A stretch of 64,000 bases of DNA from Apiotrichum sp. Y4204 (taxonomy: Eukaryota; Basidiomycota; Tremellomycetes; Trichosporonales; Trichosporonaceae), in NCBI GenBank assembly GCA_025531455.1, contig JAMYHL010000102.1, forward strand, positions 1-64,000, in the 5' to 3' direction. A model generated the notes under the pieces. It was given only the letters and a program-made list of their open reading frames with translations, did not search any database and was not told the origin of the DNA. The translations under genes and the position numbers were made by a program. This document shows, piece by piece, positions 52,243 through 61,572 of this stretch. The first letter of the stretch is position 1; every line of letters begins with the position of its first letter.

Positions 52243-53169
52243 ATGCCGCCGAAAAAATCCAAGTCCAAGGCGAAGAAGGGGGCCGCGCCGCCGCTACCGG
52301 ACGAAGCGCCGCCGCTGCCGAACGAACAGCCGCCGCTACCTGATGAGGCCCCGCCGCTACCCGATGAGCAGCCTCCACTCCCGAGCGATGCCGAGCAGCC
52401 GCCGTTGCCGAAGGAGCAGCCGCCGCTCCCGGATGAGGCGCCTCCGCTCCCCAAAGAGCCTGTTCCAGAGAAGGAGGGAGATGAAGCGAGCGGTGGCGAG
52501 GAAAAGGGAGACGAGAAGGACAAGGACAAGGAGGAGAAGGCGCCGGACCCCGCGGCATGGCAGGCTGTCTGGGCACCAGAGCAGAATGGTGAGTGTAGAT
52601 GGCAAAGCTTGGTTTCATCTGCGTATACTCACTGCAGCGTACTACTTCTGGAACAAGGACACGGGCGAAGTGACATGGACGAACCCGCTTGCGCCGCCGC
52701 TGCCCTCTGAGCCTGCGCCGGAGGCGGATGCCAATGCCGCCGCTGGACCGTCACGCGCGGTGCGGCCCGTCCCCTCCGCGATCCCCGACATTGACCCGGC
52801 ACTCGCGCACCTCCTCCCGCCCGAACAGCGTGGGGCCGACGGCGCGCCCCTCGCCGGACTCAAGTACGCTCCGCAGGACTACAACTACTCATTCACACAT
52901 CTCGACGAGTACAATCGCGCGAAACGGTTCTCGGAGCACTACTTCAACGTCGACGAGTGGGAGAAACAGAAGGCGGCCGAGTCGTACAAGCGCAAGGCGG
53001 AGGAGGAGGCGGGTATCGTGAGCAATAAGAAGATTACGAAGAAGGATATGGTGAGTGTCGATGACCGGGAGGGCGGACGTGTGTTTGATTGGTTGCTGAC
53101 TTTTAGGAACGCTTCCGGGCAAAGAAGGCCGAGCAGAAGGCGCGCAGACAGGCGTGGCTTTACGACTAG
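52243..53169 (+). CDS. WW-domain protein with PPLP repeats
   Basis: The product is 273 residues from three exons (52243-52588, 52638-53050, 53107-53169; introns 49 and 56 nt). The basic start (MPPKKSKSKAKKG) leads into a repetitive region of seven-residue units of the type APPLPDE/QPPLPKE (residues about 13-72), then an acidic Lys/Glu stretch. A WW domain follows: AAWQAVWAPEQNAYYFWNKD and TGEVTWTNPLAPPLP, with both tryptophans and the YYF core. The C-terminal part has DYNYSFTHLDEYNRAKRF and a basic helix (RFRAKKAEQKARRQAW). PPLP is the known ligand of group II WW domains, so the protein carries its own potential ligand. It is probably nuclear; many such proteins are splicing-associated, but that is inference. 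Confidence 0.83.
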
Positions 53170-53589
53170 GCGAGAGGCTCGGGACTCCGTTTCCCAGTGA
53201 ATGTTGTTCGCCATGTATCCGAGTGTGGTGGGCGAGACGATGACCAGAGATGATCGATTGGGGATAGACATGCAGCTATTAACACAGATGACTACATAAA
53301 TATGCTGCTGACGGATCTTGGGTGCAACTAATATATACAATGTCTCGAGCTGCACAACAAAATCATTGAAGGGGATACGCCTCAAAAAGCTGGAGATATT
53401 GTTGCCGCGCGTACTGTGCTCCCTCCACTAGAGGGCGACTCACTCGTGACTCTGACTCACGTAGAATATGCGCCCTAGCCAGCTCCTTGGTTGGTGTAGA
53501 AGGGAGTGGCGAATGGTGCTGTATGGCGAGTTGTCGTCGTACATTATGCCACCAGTGCGAGTACTGTCAATTCGTTACTCGAGTGGTCT

Positions 53590-54010
53590 CGCCACTGTAT
53601 TGACAGAATCCGGCTCTGACTTGCCACCGCACATCCTGAACTGAGTGGAGATCTCAACTAAGTCTGGCACCTTCACAAGATTGACTGGCGAGTGTGGATT
53701 GCCAAGGACTCACTCTGCCCGTCTCACCGTGAGACACTGTGATTGTAAGAAACAAGGTCAGACACCCACCAAGTCTCACGGATTGGTAAACACTGTTTTC
53801 TGAAGATGTGTGCCGAATGTGACTCTCTCGCCACTGTGCATCCTATGAGTGAGTGCTGCACTGCAGGAGATTGACTCACTGGTGTGAATTGCCCAGCGCT
53901 CTGGGCGTCTCACCACGAAACACCCGCGATCGTCGATGGTAAAAGACAATGTCAGACACCAAGTGTTAAGGATTGGTAAACACCGTTTTTAAAGATGCGT
54001 GCCGACTGTA
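53590..54010 (+). repeat. imperfect direct repeat, about 190-bp period
   Basis: Two copies are clear: about 53676-53820 and 53868-54008, sharing GATTGACT, GTCTCACC, GTCAGACACC, GGATTGGTAAACAC and GATG.GTGCCGA in the same order. A third, more diverged copy seems to start near 53588 (TCTCGCCACTGT). No open frame or terminal repeat is associated. Confidence 0.6.
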
Positions 54011-54088
54011 AATCCCTCATTCACAACCCACTATCTGGTTGACGGTCATCACTACAGTCGGTCTCACACCGAGTGGTAACTAGAAAGG

Positions 54089-54107
54089 CTCGGTCGGGGA
54101 CCGAGCT
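54089..54107. other. perfect hairpin
   Basis: GCTCGGTC, a GGG loop and GACCGAGC form a perfect 8-bp stem immediately downstream of the direct repeats. No function is known. Confidence 0.55.
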
Positions 54108-55832
54108 TCACATCCGCCACTGTGGGGCCACGGTGGAGTTGGCACCACTGTCGGGCAACGGCTTTGTTTTGAATGTGAGTTTTTCTTCTTACAAGTTACG
54201 ACGGGCGTGGTTCTACTGATACACGGATTATGTTCGGCGTCAATCGTGTAGATAAACCAAGGTACGCCGATAACAGAAAATTGATAACCTTGTTAGTCAC
54301 TCCATCATCATGGGGCATGAGAATACCGTACAGTACATTGCGGACCGCAGGACCGGAATGGCCGGCATCCAGGGATGATGGGCAAAGATGGATTCCTGCG
54401 GATCATAATCTTGCCGTCCCCTCCCCCGCTCCGTTGTTTGTGTTTTCTGCAACGTTGTGATCTGTGAGCTGTGTGGGTTAGAAGGTGGAACTCGTGGTAT
54501 ACCGCATGATCGCGCATGAGGTCATCCACCCACCTGTCATCGCGGAACGCAGATCGCGTAGTGGGATTTCTAGCATCCGTAGATTCCACATAGAGCAGTA
54601 TTCGTAGTTTGTCGTTTTTGCCCTCGCCGTTGGAAGAGTGGATATGCAGACGTCGTAGTGGTTATAAGCCAGACTTTGACAGATCAGACTGGAGTTGCCA
54701 AAACATCATCATCGTTTACACCAGCAAGAGTAACGACGGCTAGAGTACCCCGCGGGCGGAACAGTGAGTTTTGTGTTGTATGTTTGTGCACCAGTCAGAT
54801 TCCCCTGCCGGAGTTGTCCAATGAGACCCACCCCCAATGGGTCCGGTTCAAGGTGTCGTACTGTGGTCTCATTACCGTTTATTGGCCAAGGTGCAACACC
54901 TTGCAACATCTCTGTGCAGCATCATTGTTTTGCTGCACACATATTTTTGCATTGTTCGCACGCATACTGTCAGACAACGAGACTGGTAAGAAACCCCAAT
55001 GCTCTACGGTGTATGTGTGAGTGGACAAGAGTCCCTGACGGAGGTTGTAGCTGGTCCCCGCACCAACGACACATCCGCCAGTTGTGCCACTTGCTTGCTG
55101 CCTCCCGCCCTTACTACGACCCGCCCCAGCGTACCCACCGTGAACCCAACTCTGTATCACCAGCCCTCGCAACCAAACGGGGTGGGATCAGTGCCACAGC
55201 AGCAATAATAATGCACCACACAATCGCCTGTTGTCATTATTGTACTTTGTTTGCTCCGTACCAACAACCTCGCCATTGGTGGCATCTGGGACATTGCAGT
55301 GCGAGCGCCATTTGTCATTGTTCCACCGTCGGCCACTTCGACCAACATCACTTTCTGCACACTTCCCTTCATTATCCTTTATCCCCCATCTCCCATCTCG
55401 CCTCGCGCCCCGTTAGTGCGAGACATTGCCGCGTGACGCGTATTATCAGCCGCCTTTAGAAGCACCATTGTGTGCTCGTGTGCGTGTTGGCGCACACACT
55501 AGTCTGTGTCACATTACTCGCCACCATCCCAATGACCGGTTGCGGAATGGGTTCCACTTGGATGTGGAATGCTGGATGATGTGTGTGTCTGCTGTCGTCC
55601 ACAAAAGGTGCGTGTTTGTACATGCGCTGCAGCTAGAAATTGTACGTCAAAGTAAAGCCACACACCTCTCTGCATTCTCTTCCTTCACTCGCTCACTCTT
55701 CGCTCTAGTGTTTTTCCACCCATTCTTTTCTCGTCTCTCCAACTTTCTTCCTCTCTTCATTACCAACTTCGATAATCCCCGCCCAATTTTTATCGCCGCC
55801 TCCACTTCTTCTGCCGATCGTGCACATTCACG

Positions 55833-57713
55833 ATGTCCGGCCCCATTCCACCCCATCCCAGGTTCGCTAGCGGGCTTCCCAGCCCCCAGGACGCCGACGG
55901 CGACGAGCCAAACAGTGGGCCAAACCCCGAGACCTACGCTTCGAGCCACAATTCGCAGTCTAGTGCCGGAGAGCCCAGTAGTCTGAGGGCCCACTCCGAC
56001 GAGACGAACGTAAGCGAGCCCCATCATAATGCCCCACGCCCCACTTCGGCTACCTTCCAAGCCCCACCCCTCGCCGGATCCTCATCGGCAACCTCAACAG
56101 TCCGTGGCCGTGGCCGCCCGCGTAAAATTCCCAAGCCCGCCCATATCCTTGATGTAGTCCTCGGCACCACTGAGCGGCCCTGTCAACTTCCAAAGCCCAT
56201 CGCCGACACGCTCGCCCAGCTGTACGCCCACCACCCCACGCACCGCCTTGTTGCCGACCCCGCCGGCCGCCAGCTCGGCCCGTGGAACGACTTCACCCGC
56301 CTCCTGCACGGGACCTACATCCGCTCCTTGTCTGGCGAACAGTCTCAGGAGCTCACAAAGGAGCCCGCCCTCCTCCGCCGCGGTATTGTACCTGCCGCAC
56401 TGCTGTTGTATTACCAGGTGGCCGGGCAGGAGCCGCCCCCGTACGAGTCGAAAAACGATCGCACGACGCAGGCCTACATGCAAGTCATCAACGTCGATCT
56501 CAAGCCCGATTTCTACGCCTGGGGCATCCGTCCACTCTCATTGATGGTTTCCGGTTCAACCGTCGTCATGTGCCGTAATCTTGTCGGATACCACCAGTCG
56601 CCATTGCTGCCAGTGTCGAGGCCCGAGATTCCGCCACAGTTCTCGACATCTTCAGCCGCGGCTAATCAAGATACTGTCATCCCTGGCGATAACGCGGAAA
56701 TGACATCCGAGTACAGGGCGCCAAATCGCAAGCGGCGTCGCTCAGAAAGTGGCGGCGCCTCGAGCGAACCGGAACCCCTGGAAAACGGTTGCCGCTCGTA
56801 CCACCCCGCCCCCAATTGCCATTCACCGCTCCACTCATCCAACGGCAACGGTACCTCGATATTCCCCAAACAGATCGCAGTCCACCCAGGGACGGGATTG
56901 ATGTCTGCCCCGTTGGAACGGAGGAACGATGGCAGAGGTAACGATTTGCGTCCCAGGGACTGGAATGGGATTTGGAACGAGCGCGAATTCTCAATCGAGG
57001 AGCAGAAAGCCAAGCTGGCAAAGCGGGAAGAACTTGTCTTGAAGCGTGAATCTCAAGTTGAGAAGCGCGAAGCCCGCCTGTCAGAAGCCGAGGACAATTT
57101 TAAACGGAGTCAAGCCCTCCAGAACGAGCGTCAAGAACGTCAAGACGAGCGACATGTCTTCCAGCAAAACGAACTGAAGCGCATTCAGGCTCTCCTTGCC
57201 GAGCGCCAAATTCGTCAAGATGCGCGGCACAGGCTGCAGGAAAAACGAGAGGAGCAGCAGAAAAGGCTGCAGTTCGAGCAAGACGAGATTCGCGTCCGCC
57301 AAAATGCCAGGGAGGACGGACAGGACGAGCGCGCTCGCCGCCTGGTCGACTGGGAATCCGACCTGCGCTCCTTTCACGACGAGGTGGTCCGCAAGGGGAA
57401 TGAGGGGCTCGACCCCCGCCGTCGCATCCCAATTTTTGAGGACGGCTTTAATTGCCTCGAGCGCGAGCAGCAGCAGGCACAACGCGAGCGCTTGGATGCT
57501 GCCAACGCACTTGCCGATATCCAGCGCCGCCGCGAAGTTCTGAAGCGCTGGGAAGCCGAGCTGGCGCAGAACGAGGACGCGTATCGTGCCCGCCACGCGG
57601 AACTCGAACGCCGCGAGCAATTCAACCACGAATGGAGCTTGCGGCTCAGTGGCCAGGCGGAAGATCTTGCCTTGCAGCGGGCCCAGCAAGTTGTCGACCA
57701 TTGTGATCAATAG
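55833..57713 (+). CDS. diverged coiled-coil family member with AT-hook, outside the array
   Basis: This intronless gene encodes 626 residues. A disordered N-terminus carries an AT-hook-like motif at residues 91-98 (RGRGRPRK). The next block looks like a distant copy of the array domain: QLPKPIADTLAQLY, PTHRLVADPAGRQLGPWNDF, LLHGTYIRSL and FYAWGIRPLSLMV, mirroring TRY..GL, PWT.LV.I and the WG[LI][RK]P block. A Ser/Pro linker with a basic signal (NRKRRRSES) leads to a coiled coil of about 240 residues with repeated QERQDERH-like units, much longer than in the array genes. It is preceded by a C/T-rich leader as they are. DNA binding through the AT-hook is inferred. Family membership is probable, not certain. 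Confidence 0.72.
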   Translation: MSGPIPPHPRFASGLPSPQDADGDEPNSGPNPETYASSHNSQSSAGEPSSLRAHSDETNVSEPHHNAPRPTSATFQAPPLAGSSSATSTVRGRGRPRKIPKPAHILDVVLGTTERPCQLPKPIADTLAQLYAHHPTHRLVADPAGRQLGPWNDFTRLLHGTYIRSLSGEQSQELTKEPALLRRGIVPAALLLYYQVAGQEPPPYESKNDRTTQAYMQVINVDLKPDFYAWGIRPLSLMVSGSTVVMCRNLVGYHQSPLLPVSRPEIPPQFSTSSAAANQDTVIPGDNAEMTSEYRAPNRKRRRSESGGASSEPEPLENGCRSYHPAPNCHSPLHSSNGNGTSIFPKQIAVHPGTGLMSAPLERRNDGRGNDLRPRDWNGIWNEREFSIEEQKAKLAKREELVLKRESQVEKREARLSEAEDNFKRSQALQNERQERQDERHVFQQNELKRIQALLAERQIRQDARHRLQEKREEQQKRLQFEQDEIRVRQNAREDGQDERARRLVDWESDLRSFHDEVVRKGNEGLDPRRRIPIFEDGFNCLEREQQQAQRERLDAANALADIQRRREVLKRWEAELAQNEDAYRARHAELERREQFNHEWSLRLSGQAEDLALQRAQQVVDHCDQ

Positions 57714-58270
57714 AACCGTCCGACAGCACTGTATATTCATCCGAAGATTGCCCGCGTTAGACCCGAAACCACTGGGTAATTGTACATAGAGATAGTCCCC
57801 ATCATTAGCATCCAGGGCGCGTTGTTGTTTGTCGCCACCATTTGTTTGTAGCTGCCCACTGTCATGCGCTTGATGTAGTTGGTTAGGGCGCTGGCACCGT
57901 GCTGGCATGACAGTGAGTCAGCTAGTCGGTCAGTCCTGGACAAGATTCTCTCTCGGCAAATCGATGCCTTCACGTTTCTGTTATTTCAGTGCGCTTACTT
58001 GTTCTGCTCTGAATCCTAAACCAACCACTAAGTCTTCAGAGCGTCTGATCTTCAGTTATTTTACCATACAAGGTCCGATTGAAAAGCATACATGATGTGT
58101 CACCTCGAGTAACCAAGAAAGAAGAGCTGTCTAAATTTTGCTGGCTGTCGGTGTCAACCCGCCCAAAGAGATCAGAGATGGAGAGAAATTTATACTGTAT
58201 TACAATGCTGTATTTTCGCCTTCAACAATACACCGTCCTTAGATTCAAGATTCGCGTCGTCGCCCCTCTA
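57714..58270. other. intergenic between convergent genes
   Basis: This lies between two convergent 3' ends. No gene is seen. Confidence 0.45.
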
Positions 58271-61200
58271 CTAAGCCTCGGCGACAAAGTAGTTGAAGTT
58301 GTAGTCACGAGGGGTGTTGGTGTAGGAGAACTGGCCGTTTGAGTCGTAGCTCTTGACGGTGTTTCCATTCCGCGTAATCGACGCCTTGATCGTGCCCGCT
58401 GCGCTGCCGACCGAGAGCTTGCTCAGTCCAGCTGGGAGGTTCCACGTCGCCTGGTTGCCTCCGCTCTCGATCTTGACCGTCGACGGCGCCGAGAGCGTAA
58501 CTACCACATAGAGGTTGTCGTCGGTAAAGTCGGCCTTGTCGGGGCGCGCGTTGGTCGGGTTTGTGGGCCGTGCGTTCTTCGGGTGCGGGCGCGACCAGAG
58601 CCACAGTTTGTCCGAGTACGAAGAGGGGAAATTGCCAGAGCGGAAGACGTCGGCATACAGCTTTATCAGGGACTGGAGGGCCGTGTGCGGCATGCCGTTC
58701 GTCCACCCTGTTGACATTGGCTGGTCTGAGGCGACCGCCAGGCTGCCGACATAGTGCGACTCTCCAAAGTCTGCGGTGTCAGCTGGAAGCAACGAGTTTT
58801 CAGCACTGGTACTGTACTCACCGTTCCAGGTGATGAGCTCGACGTGGTCAAACCTGTTGCGCATGGAGATGAGCTGCTCGAACCGGGTGGCGAGCATCCA
58901 GTTGTCGGAACGGTAGATCCAGTTCTTGTTGCTAAGGGTTAGTAATGATCTCTCTCCTCCCCGCTGCATGTGCTCACTATGTGTTCGGGCCGTAGTAAGT
59001 GAAGAAGAAAGGCGAGACTCCAGCCATGTAGCTCTTGCCCTTAAGCCCGTTCATGTAGGCGTTATCCGTGCCCGTGTTGATGTCATAGTTGCCCATGGGC
59101 CACGCCGAGTTCCAGGCAAACGCGCCGTCGAGCCAGTTGGCGCTGCCGAGCGAGTTGGGGTCTGCAAACGACGCGGGGAGGAAGAACATGTTGACGCCGC
59201 CCTGGGTGAGAAGGTTGCGGACGTAGTTCCAGCCATTTTGCGTCGAGCCCTGTCCGAACTGGCAGTTGTCCCCGGCAAAGGTGGACACCAGGACACGGTT
59301 GTTGTACTTGACCTGCGCCGGGCTGGACGCGAAGCGCTTCACAAAGTTGGCGACCGTGTTTGCGTCGTTGGCGGAGCCGCAGGGCTGGACGTTCATGTCC
59401 AGAGAGAGAAAGAGCTTGAAGCCCATACTGGCGGCAACGGTGTAGGCGTCCGCGGCGCGGTCAACAATCCATCCCTCAGGGCCCATGTTAAGCGCAAAAC
59501 CGTCAATACCGGCCGCCTTGGCTGCGTTCATCTGCTGCCTCCAGCTGTCCTGGGTGTACGTGTACGTCTGTTTGTTAGTCGGGAGCAGGTTGAAACCGCG
59601 GATCTCCAGCAGGTACCCAGTACTCACGTTGCCAACCATGAAGTGCGCCCACACATACTTGGTGCTCGCGGATCCAGGGCCATTCTGTGTTCCGCTAATG
59701 GCCTTGTTGGGGGCATTCGAGTTGATGAGGATAGGGCCAGTGGATGCGGGAGGCTGCAGGGTCGTGGTCGTGGTAGGCGAGTTGGTCGTGGTCGTCGTGG
59801 TCGTCGTGGTCGTCGTCGTCGTCGTCGGGGGGTTGCTCGAGCCGCCCCCACCGGCGCCTCCACCAAGGGAGTAGAGGTTGAGGAGGTAGCCGCCTCCACA
59901 GACTTTGCTGCGGTCTCCCTGGCAGGCCATCGAGCACTGGTTGTCGGCGACCTTGTTGGTCGGCTTGTTGGATCCACAGTAACATTCACCGCCGTACTCG
60001 ACTCCAGCGTACGCGAATCCGCCCTGCGCGCAGAAGCTCACACACACCTGGGGCGACATGTTGCTGCCCTTGAGCTGGGCACCGGGGAGAACGCGCGGAT
60101 TGCCGTCACGGTAGCACCCATCGCTGACGAGAGCCGAAGGGTTGGCGAACACTGCGGGTCAGCGCGTCCCTTTTCTTCTCAGGGTGGAGCGCGACGCTGG
60201 CTGTATCCGAACAAGACGCTGGTTGAATCCGAACAAGCACCCGTGAGAGAGGACTGTGCACCGGCTGTAGACTTTGTTGAGTGGAACAGTGGATGGAGGT
60301 GCGACGTGACGGCTGTTTTGGAGGCGGCAGGGAGAGTCAATGCCCTGGTTTTCCTTCCCGGAGCTCCGGGGTAATTTACCGCGCCAAACATTCCGCAGCT
60401 TTGTGCAGAACAAGCACAAACATTTAATTCCCCTGTAGCCCAGAAAATCCATCAAGGTTTGCTCGGAATCGGAATATCCACCACAATCGAGAATACTCAC
60501 AGTTTGCGATCCAGGCCCCACCGCACTTCTGGCCGTTGTTGGCGGCGCAGTTGGTCTGGCACTGGCTCTGCGGAAGCACCTTGCCGGCGCCGCCGCTCGT
60601 GTTGATCGTGTTACCGCACCAGCACTCCTTTCCGTCTGTGCGGGTCAGCAAGTGGAGATTCTGGATTGATGCCGAGAGAATGCGGGATATTTTCAGCCAG
60701 GCAGTGGCGCAGCTGGCACAGCGGGCACAGCGGGCACAGATGGCGCAGTCTCGCTTCTTGCGCATTGCTCGCCAGAGAACGTGTCAAGTGATCACAGTGT
60801 GTCAGAGTGACAACCGCCAGGCGTCTGGCCGCAAATGGGAGCGGGTGTTCTGCGACATCTTTGTCCGTGCGCCACAGCCAGACGCCACAGTGGGTATTCT
60901 GCAACATTCTGCGGCCCCCAAAAGAACAAGCTTCGGGAGAGAACGTGAGTGTCACTGAGATCCTCGGATCTCTGGCACTGAATGCAATTCACAGCGGCGA
61001 GGAGGACTTATCATACAGCGGATAAGAGAATCATGGGACCAAGGTCGAGGCCTTTCCCGGCCATTCACAGATCAATGTCCAATGATCAACATGAGCTCAG
61101 AGCCGGTAGTCGTACTCTTTGGAGCATGGTTCCAGATCAACTAGCCTCCCCGGGCCCATCCATGCTGCCCGGTTCCGCTCTACTAGCTTCTGAACTGCCG

Positions 61201-61572
61201 CTAGAGTGCGGTAGATACGGCCTGCGGTTTACCCCGCACCACACCTCCTCATCATTTACACAGAAGAAGAAGACACAGCGAGAACGTGTAGATTGTGGAA
61301 GAGAACGGAGTCACCACTGCCGGGTACTCACACTCGACAGAGGCATACTTGAATCCCTTGCTCGCACAGGTGTCGACACAGTAGTCGCGCGAGTTCAAGT
61401 TGCCATTGTAGACCTGGGCCTGCAGAAGACGGCTTTGCGCGTCACTCACGCACCCGAGGTCGGCCCACTGCGAGGCGGAGACGGCGCGGGCTGCGAGGGG
61501 CGCGGCGTTCTCCGCAGTGGGGAGGGCTTTTGCCGACAGAGCGGTGAGGAGGAGGGTGGCCGCTATTCTCAT
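58271..61572 (-). CDS. GH71 alpha-1,3-glucanase with two WSC domains, secreted
   Basis: The enzyme is expected to hydrolyse alpha-1,3-glucan of the fungal cell wall or capsule layer. Six exons (61332-61572, 60501-60635, 59628-60151, 58978-59567, 58822-58931, 58271-58770) give 699 residues with exact phase. Residues 1-16 are a signal peptide (MRIAATLLLTALSAKA). WSC domain 1 spans exons 1-2 (DLGCVSDAQSRLL, KYASVEYGKECWCGNT, CQTNCAANNGQKCGGAW) and WSC domain 2 opens exon 3 (VSDGCYRDGNPRVLPG, AGVEYGGECYCGSN, CQGDRSKVCGGG). A Thr-rich linker (residues about 231-250) connects to the GH71 domain: YVWAHFMVGNTYTYTQDSW, AAKAAGIDGFALNMGPEGW, LFLSLDMN, YYGPNTYNKNWIYRSDNW and LITWNDFGESHYVG. WSC domains bind wall glycans. 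Intron 1 is unusually long at 696 nt. Confidence 0.93.
59775..59830 (-). repeat. Thr-codon microsatellite in GH71 linker
   Basis: A GTCGTC-type run on the plus strand encodes the poly-Thr linker between WSC and glucanase domains. Confidence 0.8.
60636..61331 (-). other. 696-nt first intron of the GH71 gene
   Basis: The donor GTGAGTACC at 61331 and acceptor CCGCACAG at 60636 keep frame within WSC domain 1. The intron contains a GCGGGCACA short repeat (60715-60740) and a duplicated block of about 45 bp around 60825-60915 (GCGTCTGGC and GCCAGACGC arms). No separate gene is evident. Confidence 0.6.

Larger units (their letters stand above)
53170..55832. other. 2.7-kb gene-poor region with imperfect repeats
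   Basis: Contains the degenerate direct repeats at 53590-54010 and a hairpin at 54089-54107. Plus-strand frames between 54658 and 55459 have no recognisable content. The last 150 bp are a C/T-rich leader of the gene at 55833. Confidence 0.5.

Noticed and set aside
54764..55459. 231-codon plus-strand frame
   Set aside because: Composition is Cys/His-rich without any domain pattern, several antisense frames overlap, and no signal peptide or splice structure supports it.
57081..57908. 275-codon open frame on the minus strand
   Set aside because: It is antisense to the coiled-coil gene at 55833-57713; the repetitive Gln/Glu/Arg codons create a Leu/Ala-rich shadow frame.
59775..59985. Minus-strand frames with Arg-Arg-Pro and Asp-Asp-His repeats
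   Set aside because: They are off-frame translations of the Thr-codon microsatellite in the GH71 linker.
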